This document shows positions 25,349-33,503 of a stretch of DNA of 64,000 nucleotides, piece after piece (position 1 is the first letter of the stretch; every line of letters begins with the position of its first letter). Location of the stretch: NCBI GenBank assembly GCA_023457935.1, contig JAEXBA010000050.1, positions 1-64,000 on the forward strand. The letters run 5' to 3'. The translations under genes and the position numbers were made by a program. This DNA is from Bacteroidota bacterium. Its GTDB lineage: Bacteria > Bacteroidota > Bacteroidia > Flavobacteriales > Weeksellaceae. Below the pieces are notes generated by a model, which saw only the letters and a list, made by a program, of their open reading frames with translations, ran no database searches and was not told where the DNA came from.

Positions 25349-26701
25349 TTAGTTGTCAAAATCGGTATCCATTTCAAAATCCTCCATGAATTTTGTGGTA
25401 TAGTTTCCGGCAAGATAATCTTCATTTTCCATCAGCTGTCTGTGGAAAGGAATGGTGGTCTTGATTCCTTCAATATAAAATTCCTCCAGTGCACGCTTCA
25501 TTTTTGCGATGGCTTCCTCTCTGGACTGAGCGGTGGTAATAAGCTTTGCAATCATTGAGTCGTAGTTGGACGGTATGGAATAACCTGAATATACGTGAGT
25601 GTCCACACGGATTCCGTGACCTCCAGGAATATTCAGTCTTGTGATTTTTCCCGGGCTCGGACGGAAATCGTTGAAAGGATCTTCCGCATTGATACGGCAT
25701 TCAATAGAATGAAGCTTCGGATAATGGTTCATTCCTGAAATTGGTGTACCGGCAGCAAGCATAATCTGCTCTCTGATGAGGTCATAATCAATAACCTGTT
25801 CCGTAATAGGATGTTCCACCTGAATTCTGGTGTTCATTTCCATAAAATAGAAATTACGGTGTTTGTCTACCAGGAATTCAATGGTTCCAACACCTTCATA
25901 ACCAATATATTCTGCGGCTTTTACTGCAGCTTCGCCCATTTTTTCACGAAGCTCATCGGTCATAAAAGGTGAAGGAGTTTCTTCAGTAAGTTTTTGGTTT
26001 CTTCTCTGTACAGAACAGTCTCTTTCAGAAAGATGGCACGCTTTTCCAAACTGGTCTCCTGCAATCTGAATTTCAATGTGGCGAGGTTCTTCAATGAGTT
26101 TTTCCATGTACATTCCGCCATTGCCAAAAGCAGCTACTGCTTCCTGAATCGCAGATTCCCAGTGCTCTTTAAGTTCTTCTTCATTCCAAACCCTGCGCAT
26201 TCCTTTTCCACCACCGCCGGCTGTTGCTTTAATCATCACCGGATATCCGATTTCTTTGGCGGTACTTGCAGCATCTTCATAAGAATCGATAAGACCTTCA
26301 GAACCGGGAACACAAGGTACGCCGGCCTCTTTCATTGTCGCTTTCGCGTTTGCCTTATCGCCCATTCTGTCTATCTGTTCGGGAGTTGCACCGATAAATT
26401 TGATGCCGTTTTGCTGACAGATTCTTGAGAAATTAGAATTTTCTGAAAGGAAACCGTACCCTGGGTGAATGGCGTCTGCATTGGTGATTTCTGCAGCAGC
26501 AATAATGTTTGAGATCTTCAGATAAGAATCTTTGCTCATTGCGGGGCCGATGCAAACCGCTTCATCTGCAAACCTAACGTGAAGACTGTCTTTGTCGGCA
26601 GTAGAATAAACAGCTACTGTCTTGATTCCCATTTCTTTACACGTGCGGAGGATGCGCATGGCAATTTCTCCTCGGTTGGCAATTAATATTTTTTTGAACA
26701 T
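25349..26701 (-). CDS. accC: Biotin carboxylase subunit of acetyl-CoA carboxylase
   Basis: AccC carboxylates biotin on AccB using ATP and bicarbonate. The 450 residues have the N-terminal KILIANRGEIAMRILRTCKEMG, HPGYGFLSEN, the glycine-rich ATP loop KATAGGGGKGMRRV (about 158-171), RDCSVQRRNQK, the metal ligands in EMNTRIQVEHPITE, and SIECRINAEDP. Length is normal. It follows accB on the minus strand after a 106-base gap filled with short tandem repeats, an arrangement unlike the tight spacing in many genomes. Confidence 0.97.
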   Translation of the reverse strand: MFKKILIANRGEIAMRILRTCKEMGIKTVAVYSTADKDSLHVRFADEAVCIGPAMSKDSYLKISNIIAAAEITNADAIHPGYGFLSENSNFSRICQQNGIKFIGATPEQIDRMGDKANAKATMKEAGVPCVPGSEGLIDSYEDAASTAKEIGYPVMIKATAGGGGKGMRRVWNEEELKEHWESAIQEAVAAFGNGGMYMEKLIEEPRHIEIQIAGDQFGKACHLSERDCSVQRRNQKLTEETPSPFMTDELREKMGEAAVKAAEYIGYEGVGTIEFLVDKHRNFYFMEMNTRIQVEHPITEQVIDYDLIREQIMLAAGTPISGMNHYPKLHSIECRINAEDPFNDFRPSPGKITRLNIPGGHGIRVDTHVYSGYSIPSNYDSMIAKLITTAQSREEAIAKMKRALEEFYIEGIKTTIPFHRQLMENEDYLAGNYTTKFMEDFEMDTDFDN

Positions 26702-26807
26702 AATTTTAATTAGTTAATTAGATAATCAGATAATTAGATAATTGATGTGTGAACTTAGAGTTAGAAAATCTAACTTCTAACTTCTAACTTCTAATGTCTA
26801 ACTAAAT
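26702..26807. repeat. Short tandem and inverted repeats between accB and accC
   Basis: The gap holds a seven-base unit CTAACTT repeated about four to five times (26770-26803, the later units degenerate), an inverted pair AGTTAGA/TCTAACT with a 3-base loop (26759-26775), and an AT-rich set built on TAATTAGATAATCAGATAAT (26708-26742). No coding sequence and no clear T-run terminator. Confidence 0.7.
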
Positions 26808-27290
26808 TTATGAAGGGTCAACCAGGAACAGCGGCTGATCGTACTCAACCGGAGTCGCATCATCCACCAAAATCTTCACGATTTTTCCGGAAACTTCAGA
26901 TTCAATCTGGTTGAAAAGCTTCATGGCTTCGATTACGCAAACCACTTTTCCTGCAGAAACTTCATCACCTACATTAATGAATGCATCTTTGTCCGGTGCC
27001 GGTTTTCTGTAAAAAGTACCGATCATCGGCGACTTGATGGTTACATACTTGCTGTCATCAGATGCAGCTTCTGTTTTTTCTGCAGATGTTGCTGCAGGAG
27101 CTGGTGCCGCGGCTGCAGGAGCTGCCTGAGGCGCAGACTGGTAAACTGCCGGCTGCGGAATGTAGCTTACTTCATTTCCTCCCAGCGGAGTTTTGATGGT
27201 GATTTCAAAATCTTTTGTTTTGTATTTTACTTCGGAAACCTCTGCTTTAGACACAAATTTGATAAGATTTTGGATGTCTCTGATGTCCAT
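26808..27290 (-). CDS. accB: Biotin carboxyl carrier protein of acetyl-CoA carboxylase
   Basis: The 160-residue carrier has an N-terminal helical part (IRDIQNLIKFVSKAEVSEVKY), an Ala/Pro-rich linker (about 45-80: QSAPQAAPAAAAPAPAAT), and the C-terminal biotinyl domain with IKSPMIGTFYRKP and the biotinylation motif VIEAMKLFNQIE, in which the Lys in EAMK is modified. DYVEYDQPLF-like closing strand present. The first gene of the accB-accC pair; rpmF and DUF177 lie just upstream on the same strand. Confidence 0.96.
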   Translation of the reverse strand: MDIRDIQNLIKFVSKAEVSEVKYKTKDFEITIKTPLGGNEVSYIPQPAVYQSAPQAAPAAAAPAPAATSAEKTEAASDDSKYVTIKSPMIGTFYRKPAPDKDAFINVGDEVSAGKVVCVIEAMKLFNQIESEVSGKIVKILVDDATPVEYDQPLFLVDPS

Positions 27291-27315
27291 AATTTTGATT
27301 GTTTTTTTGTTATGT

Positions 27316-27323
27316 CAAAGATA
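27316..27323 (-). promoter_or_regulatory. -7 box of accB promoter
   Basis: TATCTTTG on the minus strand, 25 bases before ATG 27290 and downstream of the rpmF terminator, so accB-accC is a separate transcription unit. Confidence 0.6.
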
Positions 27324-27344
27324 CCAAAAAAACATAAAAAACAA

Positions 27345-27385
27345 CAAAAAACCACTCAATTTTGATAAAAATCGAGTGGTTTTTG
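27345..27385 (-). terminator. rpmF terminator
   Basis: AAACCACTC (27349-27357) pairs with GAGTGGTTT (27374-27382), with an AT-rich upper stem, followed by T residues on the minus strand. About 30 bases past the rpmF stop. Confidence 0.75.
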
Positions 27386-27411
27386 TATTAAAATGAAGAT
27401 TTTCTAAATTC

Positions 27412-27615
27412 TTAGTTTTCTTCAGTAGTTGCTGTTTCTTTCTCCATTACTACTTTTCCTCTGTAGTAAAGTTTTCCTTCGTGCCAGTGCGCTCTGTGAT
27501 AAAGGTGAAGCTCACCTGTTGTAGCGTCTTTTGCCAATTGAGGAACTTCTGCTTTATAGTGAGTTCTTCTTTTGTCTCTTCTTGTTGACGACTGTCTTCT
27601 CTTTGGATGTGCCAT
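27412..27615 (-). CDS. rpmF: 50S ribosomal protein L32
   Basis: The 67-residue protein begins MAHPKRRQSSTRRDKRRTHY, the standard L32 N-terminus, and continues with the GELHLYHRAHWHEGKLYYRGK segment. The usual zinc-binding Cys pairs of L32 are absent (the GELHLYH and YYRGK positions carry no Cys), giving a Cys-free type of L32. The C-terminal ATTEEN tail is slightly longer than the E. coli form. It follows DUF177 by about 64 bases, the common yceD-rpmF arrangement. Confidence 0.96.
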   Translation of the reverse strand: MAHPKRRQSSTRRDKRRTHYKAEVPQLAKDATTGELHLYHRAHWHEGKLYYRGKVVMEKETATTEEN

Positions 27616-27679
27616 TTCTAATAATTTTTTTGATGAGCGATGAGATTCATCATCTCACCATATTTAAACTATTTTTATT

Positions 27680-28207
27680 CTAATTTTTGTCTTTTAACTT
27701 TCGTAAAGCATCCCACCGCGGGTCTCCTTCATGTTCGCTTTCATCGGTTTCTTCTTCTTTCGGACTGAATTTTTCAAGAATTTCCAGGTCTTCTTCATCC
27801 ACATTCGGTGAAATTTTTTTCATCGGGACCGATAACATTACATCTTCATAAATCAACTGTGCGACATTGAACGCATGATCATTCATCGGAATGGTGATAA
27901 CGTCTTCATCATTGTCATCGTATTCTTCGCCAAATTTTACAAGAACCTTGATTTCATTCTCAATAGGATGATCAAAAGATTCGTTGGTAATATCGCAAAC
28001 CAGTTCTACGGTTCCTGATGTTTTTATCCAGAATTCCATAAAAGTGGAGTGTTTGTCCATCAGAACATCCGCCACAATCTTGGGATTGGTAAATTCTTTT
28101 TCAGTATCAAAAAGTTCAAAGAACGCTTTATCTATCTCAAACTGAAACCTGTGCTTTCCGTTTTTCAACCCGGAAAAAGCTACTTCATAGTTTCTGAACT
28201 TGTCCAT
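27680..28207 (-). CDS. YceD/DUF177 family protein
   Basis: The DUF177 (YceD) family is found next to rpmF in many bacteria and is linked with 23S rRNA or ribosome assembly. The product (175 residues from ATG 28207) shows FEIDKAFFELFD, an acidic middle DEDVITIPMNDHAFNVAQLIYEDVMLSVPM and an end segment DPRWDALRKLK, which is the family C-terminal signature. An upstream ATG at 28231 is rejected as start because a consensus -7 box (28219-28226) sits between the two ATGs. Confidence 0.88.
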   Translation of the reverse strand: MDKFRNYEVAFSGLKNGKHRFQFEIDKAFFELFDTEKEFTNPKIVADVLMDKHSTFMEFWIKTSGTVELVCDITNESFDHPIENEIKVLVKFGEEYDDNDEDVITIPMNDHAFNVAQLIYEDVMLSVPMKKISPNVDEEDLEILEKFSPKEEETDESEHEGDPRWDALRKLKDKN

Positions 28208-28218
28208 AATTGAGGGTG

Positions 28219-28226
28219 CAAAAATA
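28219..28226 (-). promoter_or_regulatory. -7 box of DUF177-rpmF promoter
   Basis: TATTTTTG on the minus strand, 11 bases before ATG 28207; decides the start of the DUF177 gene. Confidence 0.6.
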
Positions 28227-28316
28227 TGCAATTTTTTTTATTCTACAAATTAAATTTTACATTAAACGCTAAAGTTTAATGATTTAACACTGCGGCCGCA
28301 AAAACCAATGTCTTTT

Positions 28317-29411
28317 TTAGCGTGTTTCTTCTTCAGGTGAATCCTCATCCATGCCATTGTCGGTCACCGCTTTTCTCTTTCGGAGGCGGTTTTCCATAAG
28401 GTCGCGGTATTCTGAACGGTTTTTGAAGATTTTTATTCCTGCAAAAACAGCCTCAGTAAAGCTTTGGGAATCAGCAATATTCTTACCGGCGATATCGTAA
28501 GCCACGCCGTGATCTGGTGAAGTTCGGATGAAAGGCAGTCCGGCTGTATAGTTTACGCCTTCCTCATAAGCCAGTGTTTTGAACGGCGCAAGTCCCTGGT
28601 CGTGATACATTGCCAAAACAGCGTCGTAGTTTCGGTATTTGTTCGGCTGGAAAAAACTGTCTGCCGGGAATGGTCCGAAAGTCATTACTCCGTTGTCAAA
28701 CAGTTCGCGGATAGCCGGTTCGATGATTTCGATTTCTTCTTTTCCGATAACGCCGCCGTCGCCGGAATGAGGGTTTAAGCCCAATACAGCAATTTTCGGT
28801 TTTTCAATACAGAAATCTTCGATCAGGCACTGGTTCAGAAGCTTAATCTGTTTCTTGATTTTTTCTTTCGAGATATTCTGTGCAACATCCGAAATCGGGA
28901 TATGATGCGTTGAAACTGCTACTTTAAGATTTTCGGTCACCAGAAACATCAGTCCTTTTTTCTGGAATTTCTCTTCCAGATAACCGGTGTGGCCTGCATG
29001 TCTGAAGCCCATTTTCACCATTTCATCCTTGTTGATCGGTGCGGTTACCAAAACGTCAATATCACCGTTCATCAGCGCTTCTGTTGCAGCTTCCAGAGAA
29101 TCAATGGCCATTTTCGTGGATTCTTCCGTAGGTTTTCCCAGTTCTACATTTACATTGTCTTTCCAAAGGTTAACCATATTCAGTTTTCCCGGCTGTGCCT
29201 GGCTTACTTCATTAATATAATTAAAATTGATGTTCAGTTTGAAAATGTTTTTCTGATAGGTGAAAAGCTTCCCCGAACCAAAAATTACAGGTGTGAAAAA
29301 ATCAGTAATACTTTTGTCGGAAAGCGATTTCATTATGATTTCCGGTCCGATGCCGTTAAAATCACCAATTGAAATGCCCACTCTCACTTTATGCTGCCTC
29401 GAACTGCTCAT
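28317..29411 (-). CDS. pdxA: 4-hydroxythreonine-4-phosphate dehydrogenase
   Basis: PdxA oxidises 4-phosphohydroxy-L-threonine in pyridoxal phosphate synthesis. The 364 residues show GISIGDFNGIGPEIIMKSL, VTAPINKDEM, metal/substrate residues in FRHAGHTGYLE, STHHIPISDV, LNPHSGDGGVIG and YHDQGLAPFKTLAY. The C-terminus has an extra charged tail (about 340-364: LRKRKAVTDNGMDEDSPEEETR region) not needed for the fold. ATG at 29411, with its own -7 box. Genes downstream on the same strand are DUF177 and rpmF, with a promoter of their own. Confidence 0.95.
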   Translation of the reverse strand: MSSSRQHKVRVGISIGDFNGIGPEIIMKSLSDKSITDFFTPVIFGSGKLFTYQKNIFKLNINFNYINEVSQAQPGKLNMVNLWKDNVNVELGKPTEESTKMAIDSLEAATEALMNGDIDVLVTAPINKDEMVKMGFRHAGHTGYLEEKFQKKGLMFLVTENLKVAVSTHHIPISDVAQNISKEKIKKQIKLLNQCLIEDFCIEKPKIAVLGLNPHSGDGGVIGKEEIEIIEPAIRELFDNGVMTFGPFPADSFFQPNKYRNYDAVLAMYHDQGLAPFKTLAYEEGVNYTAGLPFIRTSPDHGVAYDIAGKNIADSQSFTEAVFAGIKIFKNRSEYRDLMENRLRKRKAVTDNGMDEDSPEEETR

Positions 29412-29418
29412 TTTTAAT

Positions 29419-29426
29419 TATCTTTG
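29419..29426 (+). promoter_or_regulatory. Candidate -7 box of ribE promoter
   Basis: TATCTTTG on the plus strand, 89 bases before the ribE ATG at 29516. The leader is too short for an FMN riboswitch and none is recognisable. Confidence 0.4.
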
Positions 29427-29442
29427 AAGATTGCGTGAAATA

Positions 29443-29450
29443 CAAAAGTA
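29443..29450 (-). promoter_or_regulatory. -7 box of pdxA promoter
   Basis: TACTTTTG on the minus strand, 31 bases before ATG 29411. It overlaps the plus-strand ribE promoter region, so the two units are divergent and back-to-back. Confidence 0.55.
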
Positions 29451-29515
29451 ATAAAATAAACATGAAACTCCGGGCTTTTTGATGCGCGGACAAATCAAAG
29501 CAAAATCACATTAGT

Positions 29516-30121
29516 ATGTTTACAGGAATCATTGAAGCGGTTGGAGTTGTTGAAAAAATTGAAAGAAAGGGAAGTAACATCAATTTTACGCTGAGCTGTC
29601 CGTTCACTTCAGAACTGAAAATTGATCAGAGTCTAGCCCACAACGGCTGCTGTCTTACGATAGTGGAAATTTCAGACCGGAACTATGTTGTAAATGCAAT
29701 TGATGAAACACTGGAAAAAACCAATCTTGGCTCCTGGAAGGAAGGAAGTTTGGTGAATCTTGAACGCTGTATGCAGATGAACGGACGGCTCGACGGCCAT
29801 ATTGTTCAGGGACATGTAGACAAAACTGGCGAGGTTCTTGATATTGAAAACCGCGACGGCAGTTATTACATAACTTTCAGATATGACGCTGAAGGTGGTT
29901 TTATTACCGTTCCTCAGGGTTCCATTACGGTGAACGGCATCAGCTTAACCGTTGCGAACAGTTCCGATTTTGAATTTTCTGTGGCGATTATTCCTTATAC
30001 CTGGGAATTTACGAATATGAAAAACCTTAAAACCGGTGATCAAGTAAACCTTGAGTTTGATATTATCGGGAAGTATATTTCTAAATTAATGAAACAGCAA
30101 AATGCCGTTCAGCAGATATAA
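29516..30121 (+). CDS. ribE: Riboflavin synthase subunit alpha
   Basis: Dismutates two 6,7-dimethyl-8-ribityllumazine into riboflavin. The 201 residues show two lumazine-binding repeats: MFTGIIEAVGVVEKI with HNGCCLTIVEI, and MQMNGRLDGHIVQGHVDKTGEV with GSITVNGISLTVAN. Both internal halves are complete and the C-terminus is normal. The last 20 bases overlap the following histidine kinase gene, so translational coupling is likely. Confidence 0.95.
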   Translation: MFTGIIEAVGVVEKIERKGSNINFTLSCPFTSELKIDQSLAHNGCCLTIVEISDRNYVVNAIDETLEKTNLGSWKEGSLVNLERCMQMNGRLDGHIVQGHVDKTGEVLDIENRDGSYYITFRYDAEGGFITVPQGSITVNGISLTVANSSDFEFSVAIIPYTWEFTNMKNLKTGDQVNLEFDIIGKYISKLMKQQNAVQQI

Positions 30122-31556
30122 AGGCTACAGTTTACGCAACAAAATTTTCTGGGGATTCTTACTGATCTGCATTCTGAGTATACTTGGTTCTGCAGTGCTT
30201 TCTTATTTTGTTCTTCGAGAAAATGCAGCTGAAAGAAGCCGTACCGAAATGCAGAACAAATCCAATGCGATGATGGCGGCTTTTGATTACGCCGTTGGGC
30301 ATTCGCAGCTTCAGACCTCAGATTTGCCGACAGTTCTGGAGAATGAGATTCTGGAAATTGCCGATATCAACAAGCAGGACATTATCTTGTACGACACCAA
30401 AGGAAATTATCTTCTTTCCAATTTGGATCCCAACCTTGTTTCGGTAAAAAAAATTCCGATGAACATTGTTACCGATGTACTGAAAGCCGGAAAAAGGATT
30501 GATTATCCTACGTACGATCCCAAAACACAGAGTACAAAAACTTCCTCTTATATTGTTCTGAACAATAATATGCTGGAGCCGATTGCTATTGTATACTTCC
30601 CGCTGTATCACAACGATTCTGCCTATCTTGAAGTTTTCAACAGATATGTACGCTATATTGTTCTGATTGATATATTTATTGTAATTCTGGGAATTTGGCT
30701 CAGCTGGATCATTTCGAAAAACCTGACGAACGCACTCACAAAATTTTCCGATAAAATTAACCGGCTTACGCTGTTTGAGCGGGACATGACGCCTATCCGC
30801 TATTATCAGAACGACGAACTGGGATCGCTGGTGAAATCCTATAACAAGATGATTTTGCAGATACAGAACCAAAAAGAGCGGCTGCAGGTAACGGAAAGGG
30901 AAGAAGCGTGGCGCGAAATGGCGAAACAGGTTGCTCACGAAGTTAAAAATCCTCTTACACCGATGAAACTTACGATACAGAACTTTGAACGTAAGTTTGA
31001 TCCCGAAGATCCTGATATTCATGAAAAAGTAAAGCGGCTGAGCTCGACTTTGGTGGAACAGATTGATCTTGTTGCAACTGTGGCGACTGCATTTTCACGT
31101 TTTGCAAAGCTTCCGGATAAAAACAACGAAAAGTTTGACCTGAAATCGGAGATTGAAAATATCCTGGGTGTTTTCAACAATGAAAAAATTTATGTTCATG
31201 CCAACAGAAATGATATTGAGATGAACATGGACAAGATTTATCTGAACAGAATCATCACCAATCTCGTTACCAATGCTCTGCAGGCGAGAAGCCCGGAACG
31301 CGAATTACTGGTTAACATTGATATTGAACAGCAGCAGAAACGCGTCAAGATTACCGTTGAAGATAACGGTATCGGTATTCCGGAAGACAGGATGGAGAAG
31401 ATTTTTGCGCCTAATTTCACTTCCAAAAACTCCGGAATGGGCCTTGGTTTAACGATGGTGAGAAAAATGGTGGAAGACTATAAAGGCGAAGTTACTGTTA
31501 AATCTGAAGTGGGAAAAGGCAGTGTGTTTACGATACTTCTTCCCACAAATCTGTAG
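30102..31556 (+). CDS. Orphan sensor histidine kinase, NtrY-like
   Basis: The 484-residue membrane kinase has a first transmembrane segment (about 13-35), an extracytoplasmic sensor region (about 36-180), a second transmembrane segment (about 187-206), a HAMP-like linker, the phospho-acceptor H-box MAKQVAHEVKNPLTPM, an N-box NRIITNLVTNALQA, the ATP lid DNGIGIP and GMGLGL. No response regulator lies next to it; neighbours are ribE and a tRNA methyltransferase. ATG at 30102 overlaps the ribE end by 20 bases. Signal and partner unknown. Confidence 0.88.
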   Translation: MPFSRYKGYSLRNKIFWGFLLICILSILGSAVLSYFVLRENAAERSRTEMQNKSNAMMAAFDYAVGHSQLQTSDLPTVLENEILEIADINKQDIILYDTKGNYLLSNLDPNLVSVKKIPMNIVTDVLKAGKRIDYPTYDPKTQSTKTSSYIVLNNNMLEPIAIVYFPLYHNDSAYLEVFNRYVRYIVLIDIFIVILGIWLSWIISKNLTNALTKFSDKINRLTLFERDMTPIRYYQNDELGSLVKSYNKMILQIQNQKERLQVTEREEAWREMAKQVAHEVKNPLTPMKLTIQNFERKFDPEDPDIHEKVKRLSSTLVEQIDLVATVATAFSRFAKLPDKNNEKFDLKSEIENILGVFNNEKIYVHANRNDIEMNMDKIYLNRIITNLVTNALQARSPERELLVNIDIEQQQKRVKITVEDNGIGIPEDRMEKIFAPNFTSKNSGMGLGLTMVRKMVEDYKGEVTVKSEVGKGSVFTILLPTNL

Positions 31557-32252
31557 ATGAAGCCGTTCCGTTTTCAGCAGTTTACAGTACAGCAATCTAA
31601 AGAAGTTTTCCGCGTAGGAACCGATGGAGTTCTCCTTGGATCACTTTGTTGGTGTGCCGAAGCCGGCAGAATTCTGGAAGTTGGTTCCGGAACCGGACTG
31701 ATTTCTCTGATGGTCGCACAGCGCTGTTCAGAGGCAAAAATTCTGGCGCTTGATATTAACCCAGCTGCAGTTCAACTCACTCAAAAAAACTTTGCTTCTT
31801 CACCATTCAGCAAAAGACTTGTGGCTGAAGAGCATGATTTTAAATTTTTTGAACCAACCCAAAAGTTTGATCTGATTGTTTCCAATCCGCCTTATTTTGA
31901 AGAAAATACTTCGCTGAAAGATACGGTTGCAAGGCAGACGGTTGAGCTGAACTTCCGTGAACTTTTGGCGTCTGCCGTAAAGATGATTTCAAAGGAAGGA
32001 ATTTTATCTCTGATTGTCCCTTCGGAATCTTCATCTGAAATTATTGCTCTTGCAAAGAAAATTGGTGTGGAACTTTGCAGGAAAGTTAATATTTATGGAA
32101 TTGAAGGCGGTTCATTGAGAAGGAATATTCTCGAATTTTCTTTCACACCGAAAAATTTAGTTGAAGAAAATTTTATAATAGAAAAAAGTCCGAGAAAATA
32201 CTCGGACCAATATCTTGAACTCACCAGAGAGTTTCATATTTTCGGAAAGTAA
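31557..32252 (+). CDS. tRNA1(Val) (adenine(37)-N6)-methyltransferase-like
   Basis: Class I SAM methyltransferase of the TrmN6/YfiC family, which methylates A37 in tRNA-Val. The 231 residues have KPFRFQQFTVQQSKEVFRVGTDGVLLGS, ILEVGSGTGLISLMVAQR (SAM site), ALDINPAAVQLT, and the catalytic NPPY motif in LIVSNPPYFEEN. The ATG at 31557 directly follows the kinase stop (TAGATG). Its last 70 bases also encode, on the opposite strand, the terminator of ftsE; the two genes end back-to-back (32252/32253). Substrate assignment is by family. Confidence 0.88.
   Translation: MKPFRFQQFTVQQSKEVFRVGTDGVLLGSLCWCAEAGRILEVGSGTGLISLMVAQRCSEAKILALDINPAAVQLTQKNFASSPFSKRLVAEEHDFKFFEPTQKFDLIVSNPPYFEENTSLKDTVARQTVELNFRELLASAVKMISKEGILSLIVPSESSSEIIALAKKIGVELCRKVNIYGIEGGSLRRNILEFSFTPKNLVEENFIIEKSPRKYSDQYLELTREFHIFGK
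32182..32207 (-). terminator. ftsE terminator placed inside the trmN6-like coding region
   Basis: GTCCGAG (32188-32194) and CTCGGAC (32201-32207) form a 7-base perfect stem; on the minus strand it is followed by six T. It lies about 46 bases beyond the ftsE stop, within the convergent gene. Confidence 0.75.
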
Positions 32253-32963
32253 TTATTCAAAAAGTTCGGCAGTATCCAGAACTGCAACTTTGCCATCTTC
32301 GCATCTTATCGCTTCACCCGGGAAATTCTGAATCATATGATAATCATGTGTAGCCATTACAACCGCAGCATTATTTTCTGTTGCGACTCTTTTCAGCAGA
32401 CTCATAATTTCATTTGATGTTTCCGGATCAAGGTTTCCTGTCGGTTCATCGGCCAGAATAAGCTCGGGATGATTTAACAGCGCTCTTGCGATGGCAACAC
32501 GCTGCTGTTCCCCACCGGAAAGTTCGTGCGGCATCTTGTGTTTTTTGGTTTTCATGCCCACGCTGCTGAGAACTTCGTTGATTCGGTCATCAATTTTGGT
32601 TTTATCATTCCAACCCGTCGCTTCCAGAACGAATTTCAGGTTTTTCTCCACAGTTCTGTCCGGCAGAAGCTGAAAATCCTGGAAAACAATTCCCAGTTTT
32701 CTTCTCAGGTTGGGAACGTCCGACATGCGCAGTTTTGCAAGGTCGTAACCTGCAACGCTGCCTGTTCCGCCCGCCAACGGGATATGCCCGTAAAGCGTTT
32801 TAAGAAGTGAGCTTTTCCCCGAACCGGTTTTCCCGATAAGGTAACAGAATTTTCCTTTCTGGATGTGTAAATCTACATTGTTGAGAACGGTGAAATTCTT
32901 TTGGGCAACCGTTGCATTGGTAAGGTTGATGATGTTTTCGCCGGTTTCGTTTCTGTGAGGCAT
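32253..32963 (-). CDS. ftsE: Cell division ATP-binding protein FtsE-like
   Basis: ABC ATPase that with FtsX couples cell-wall hydrolysis to division. The 236 residues carry Walker A GKTGSGKSSLLKT, Q-loop IVFQDFQLLPDRTV, signature LSGGEQQRVAIARALL, Walker B LILADEPTGNLD and the H-loop MATHDYHMI. The LLPDRTV and NPEL-like segments are typical of FtsE. FtsX is not next to it in this window: the upstream neighbour is rpmH, so it is monocistronic here. A short N-terminal extension (MPHRNETGEN) precedes the usual start of the fold. Confidence 0.88.
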   Translation of the reverse strand: MPHRNETGENIINLTNATVAQKNFTVLNNVDLHIQKGKFCYLIGKTGSGKSSLLKTLYGHIPLAGGTGSVAGYDLAKLRMSDVPNLRRKLGIVFQDFQLLPDRTVEKNLKFVLEATGWNDKTKIDDRINEVLSSVGMKTKKHKMPHELSGGEQQRVAIARALLNHPELILADEPTGNLDPETSNEIMSLLKRVATENNAAVVMATHDYHMIQNFPGEAIRCEDGKVAVLDTAELFE

Positions 32964-33004
32964 TGTTATAAAGGATAATTGATGAATGATGGTTGATCGA
33001 GGTT

Positions 33005-33012
33005 CAAAAATA
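33005..33012 (-). promoter_or_regulatory. -7 box of ftsE promoter
   Basis: TATTTTTG on the minus strand, 41 bases before ATG 32963. Confidence 0.55.
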
Positions 33013-33055
33013 GATAAAACTTTATTTTGTTCCTAAATTTTGGCAATTTTTAACA

Positions 33056-33090
33056 ACAAAAAATGCCTGAAAAATTTCTTTCTCAAGCAT
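33056..33090 (-). terminator. rpmH terminator
   Basis: On the minus strand ATGCTTGA pairs with TCAGGCAT (one G-T wobble), followed by a T tract. About 24 bases past the rpmH stop. Confidence 0.65.
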
Positions 33091-33113
33091 ATTTGTATAT
33101 GATAATTGAAGAA

Positions 33114-33272
33114 TTATCTCTTAGCGCGTGCAGCACTAACGGTCAAACTCTTTCTGCCTTTCGCTCTTCTTGCAGCCAAAACTCTTCTACCGTTTGGCGT
33201 AGACATTCTTTCTCTGAAACCGTGTTTGTTTCTTCTCTTTCTTTCTGATGGCTGGAATGTTCTTTTGCTCAT
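33114..33272 (-). CDS. rpmH: 50S ribosomal protein L34
   Basis: A 52-residue ribosomal protein, shorter than the usual ORF cutoff. Translation of the minus strand from ATG 33272 gives MSKRTFQPSERKRRNKHGF, then RMSTPNGRRVLAARRAKGRK and a basic end, the complete L34 signature. It lies between ftsE and nrnA; dnaA and rnpA, its usual neighbours near the origin in many bacteria, are not here. A -7 box is at 33318-33325. Confidence 0.97.
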   Translation of the reverse strand: MSKRTFQPSERKRRNKHGFRERMSTPNGRRVLAARRAKGRKSLTVSAARAKR

Positions 33273-33317
33273 TGCTAATATCTTTTAGTGTAAAACTATT
33301 TCTTGATTTTCAGACTG

Positions 33318-33325
33318 CAAAAGTA
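33318..33325 (-). promoter_or_regulatory. -7 box of rpmH promoter
   Basis: TACTTTTG on the minus strand, 45 bases before ATG 33272. Confidence 0.55.
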
Positions 33326-33495
33326 GGAATTATTTTTATATCTGCAAACTATTTCCGAATTTTTTCAGGTTAAAAAAGCTCTTTTTTTAAGTGAATAGTT
33401 TTGTCAACATTCACAGAGTCAGCGCCGAATGGCGTGAAGAGCGTGTTTGCTACAGTTTTTACCAACCCTTAATTTTCTTTCGCTGCTAAATTGCC
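33326..33495. other. Non-coding gap between rpmH and nrnA promoters
   Basis: AT-rich sequence with no reading frame of note and no recognisable RNA or repeat. A small GC-richer patch (33420-33450) contains CGCC and GGCG but no convincing hairpin. Confidence 0.5.
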
Positions 33496-33503
33496 TATCT
33501 TTG
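33496..33503 (+). promoter_or_regulatory. -7 box of nrnA promoter
   Basis: TATCTTTG, 20 bases before ATG 33524. It falls inside a TTG-initiated frame extension and so supports the downstream ATG. Confidence 0.6.

Noticed and set aside
28298..28307. GC-rich GCGGCCGC word near pdxA
   Set aside because: An isolated eight-base palindrome in AT-rich sequence with no promoter or hairpin context; it can occur by chance.
29427..29515. FMN riboswitch upstream of ribE
   Set aside because: The leader is about 90 bases and lacks the conserved FMN aptamer words; nothing of the sort was seen.
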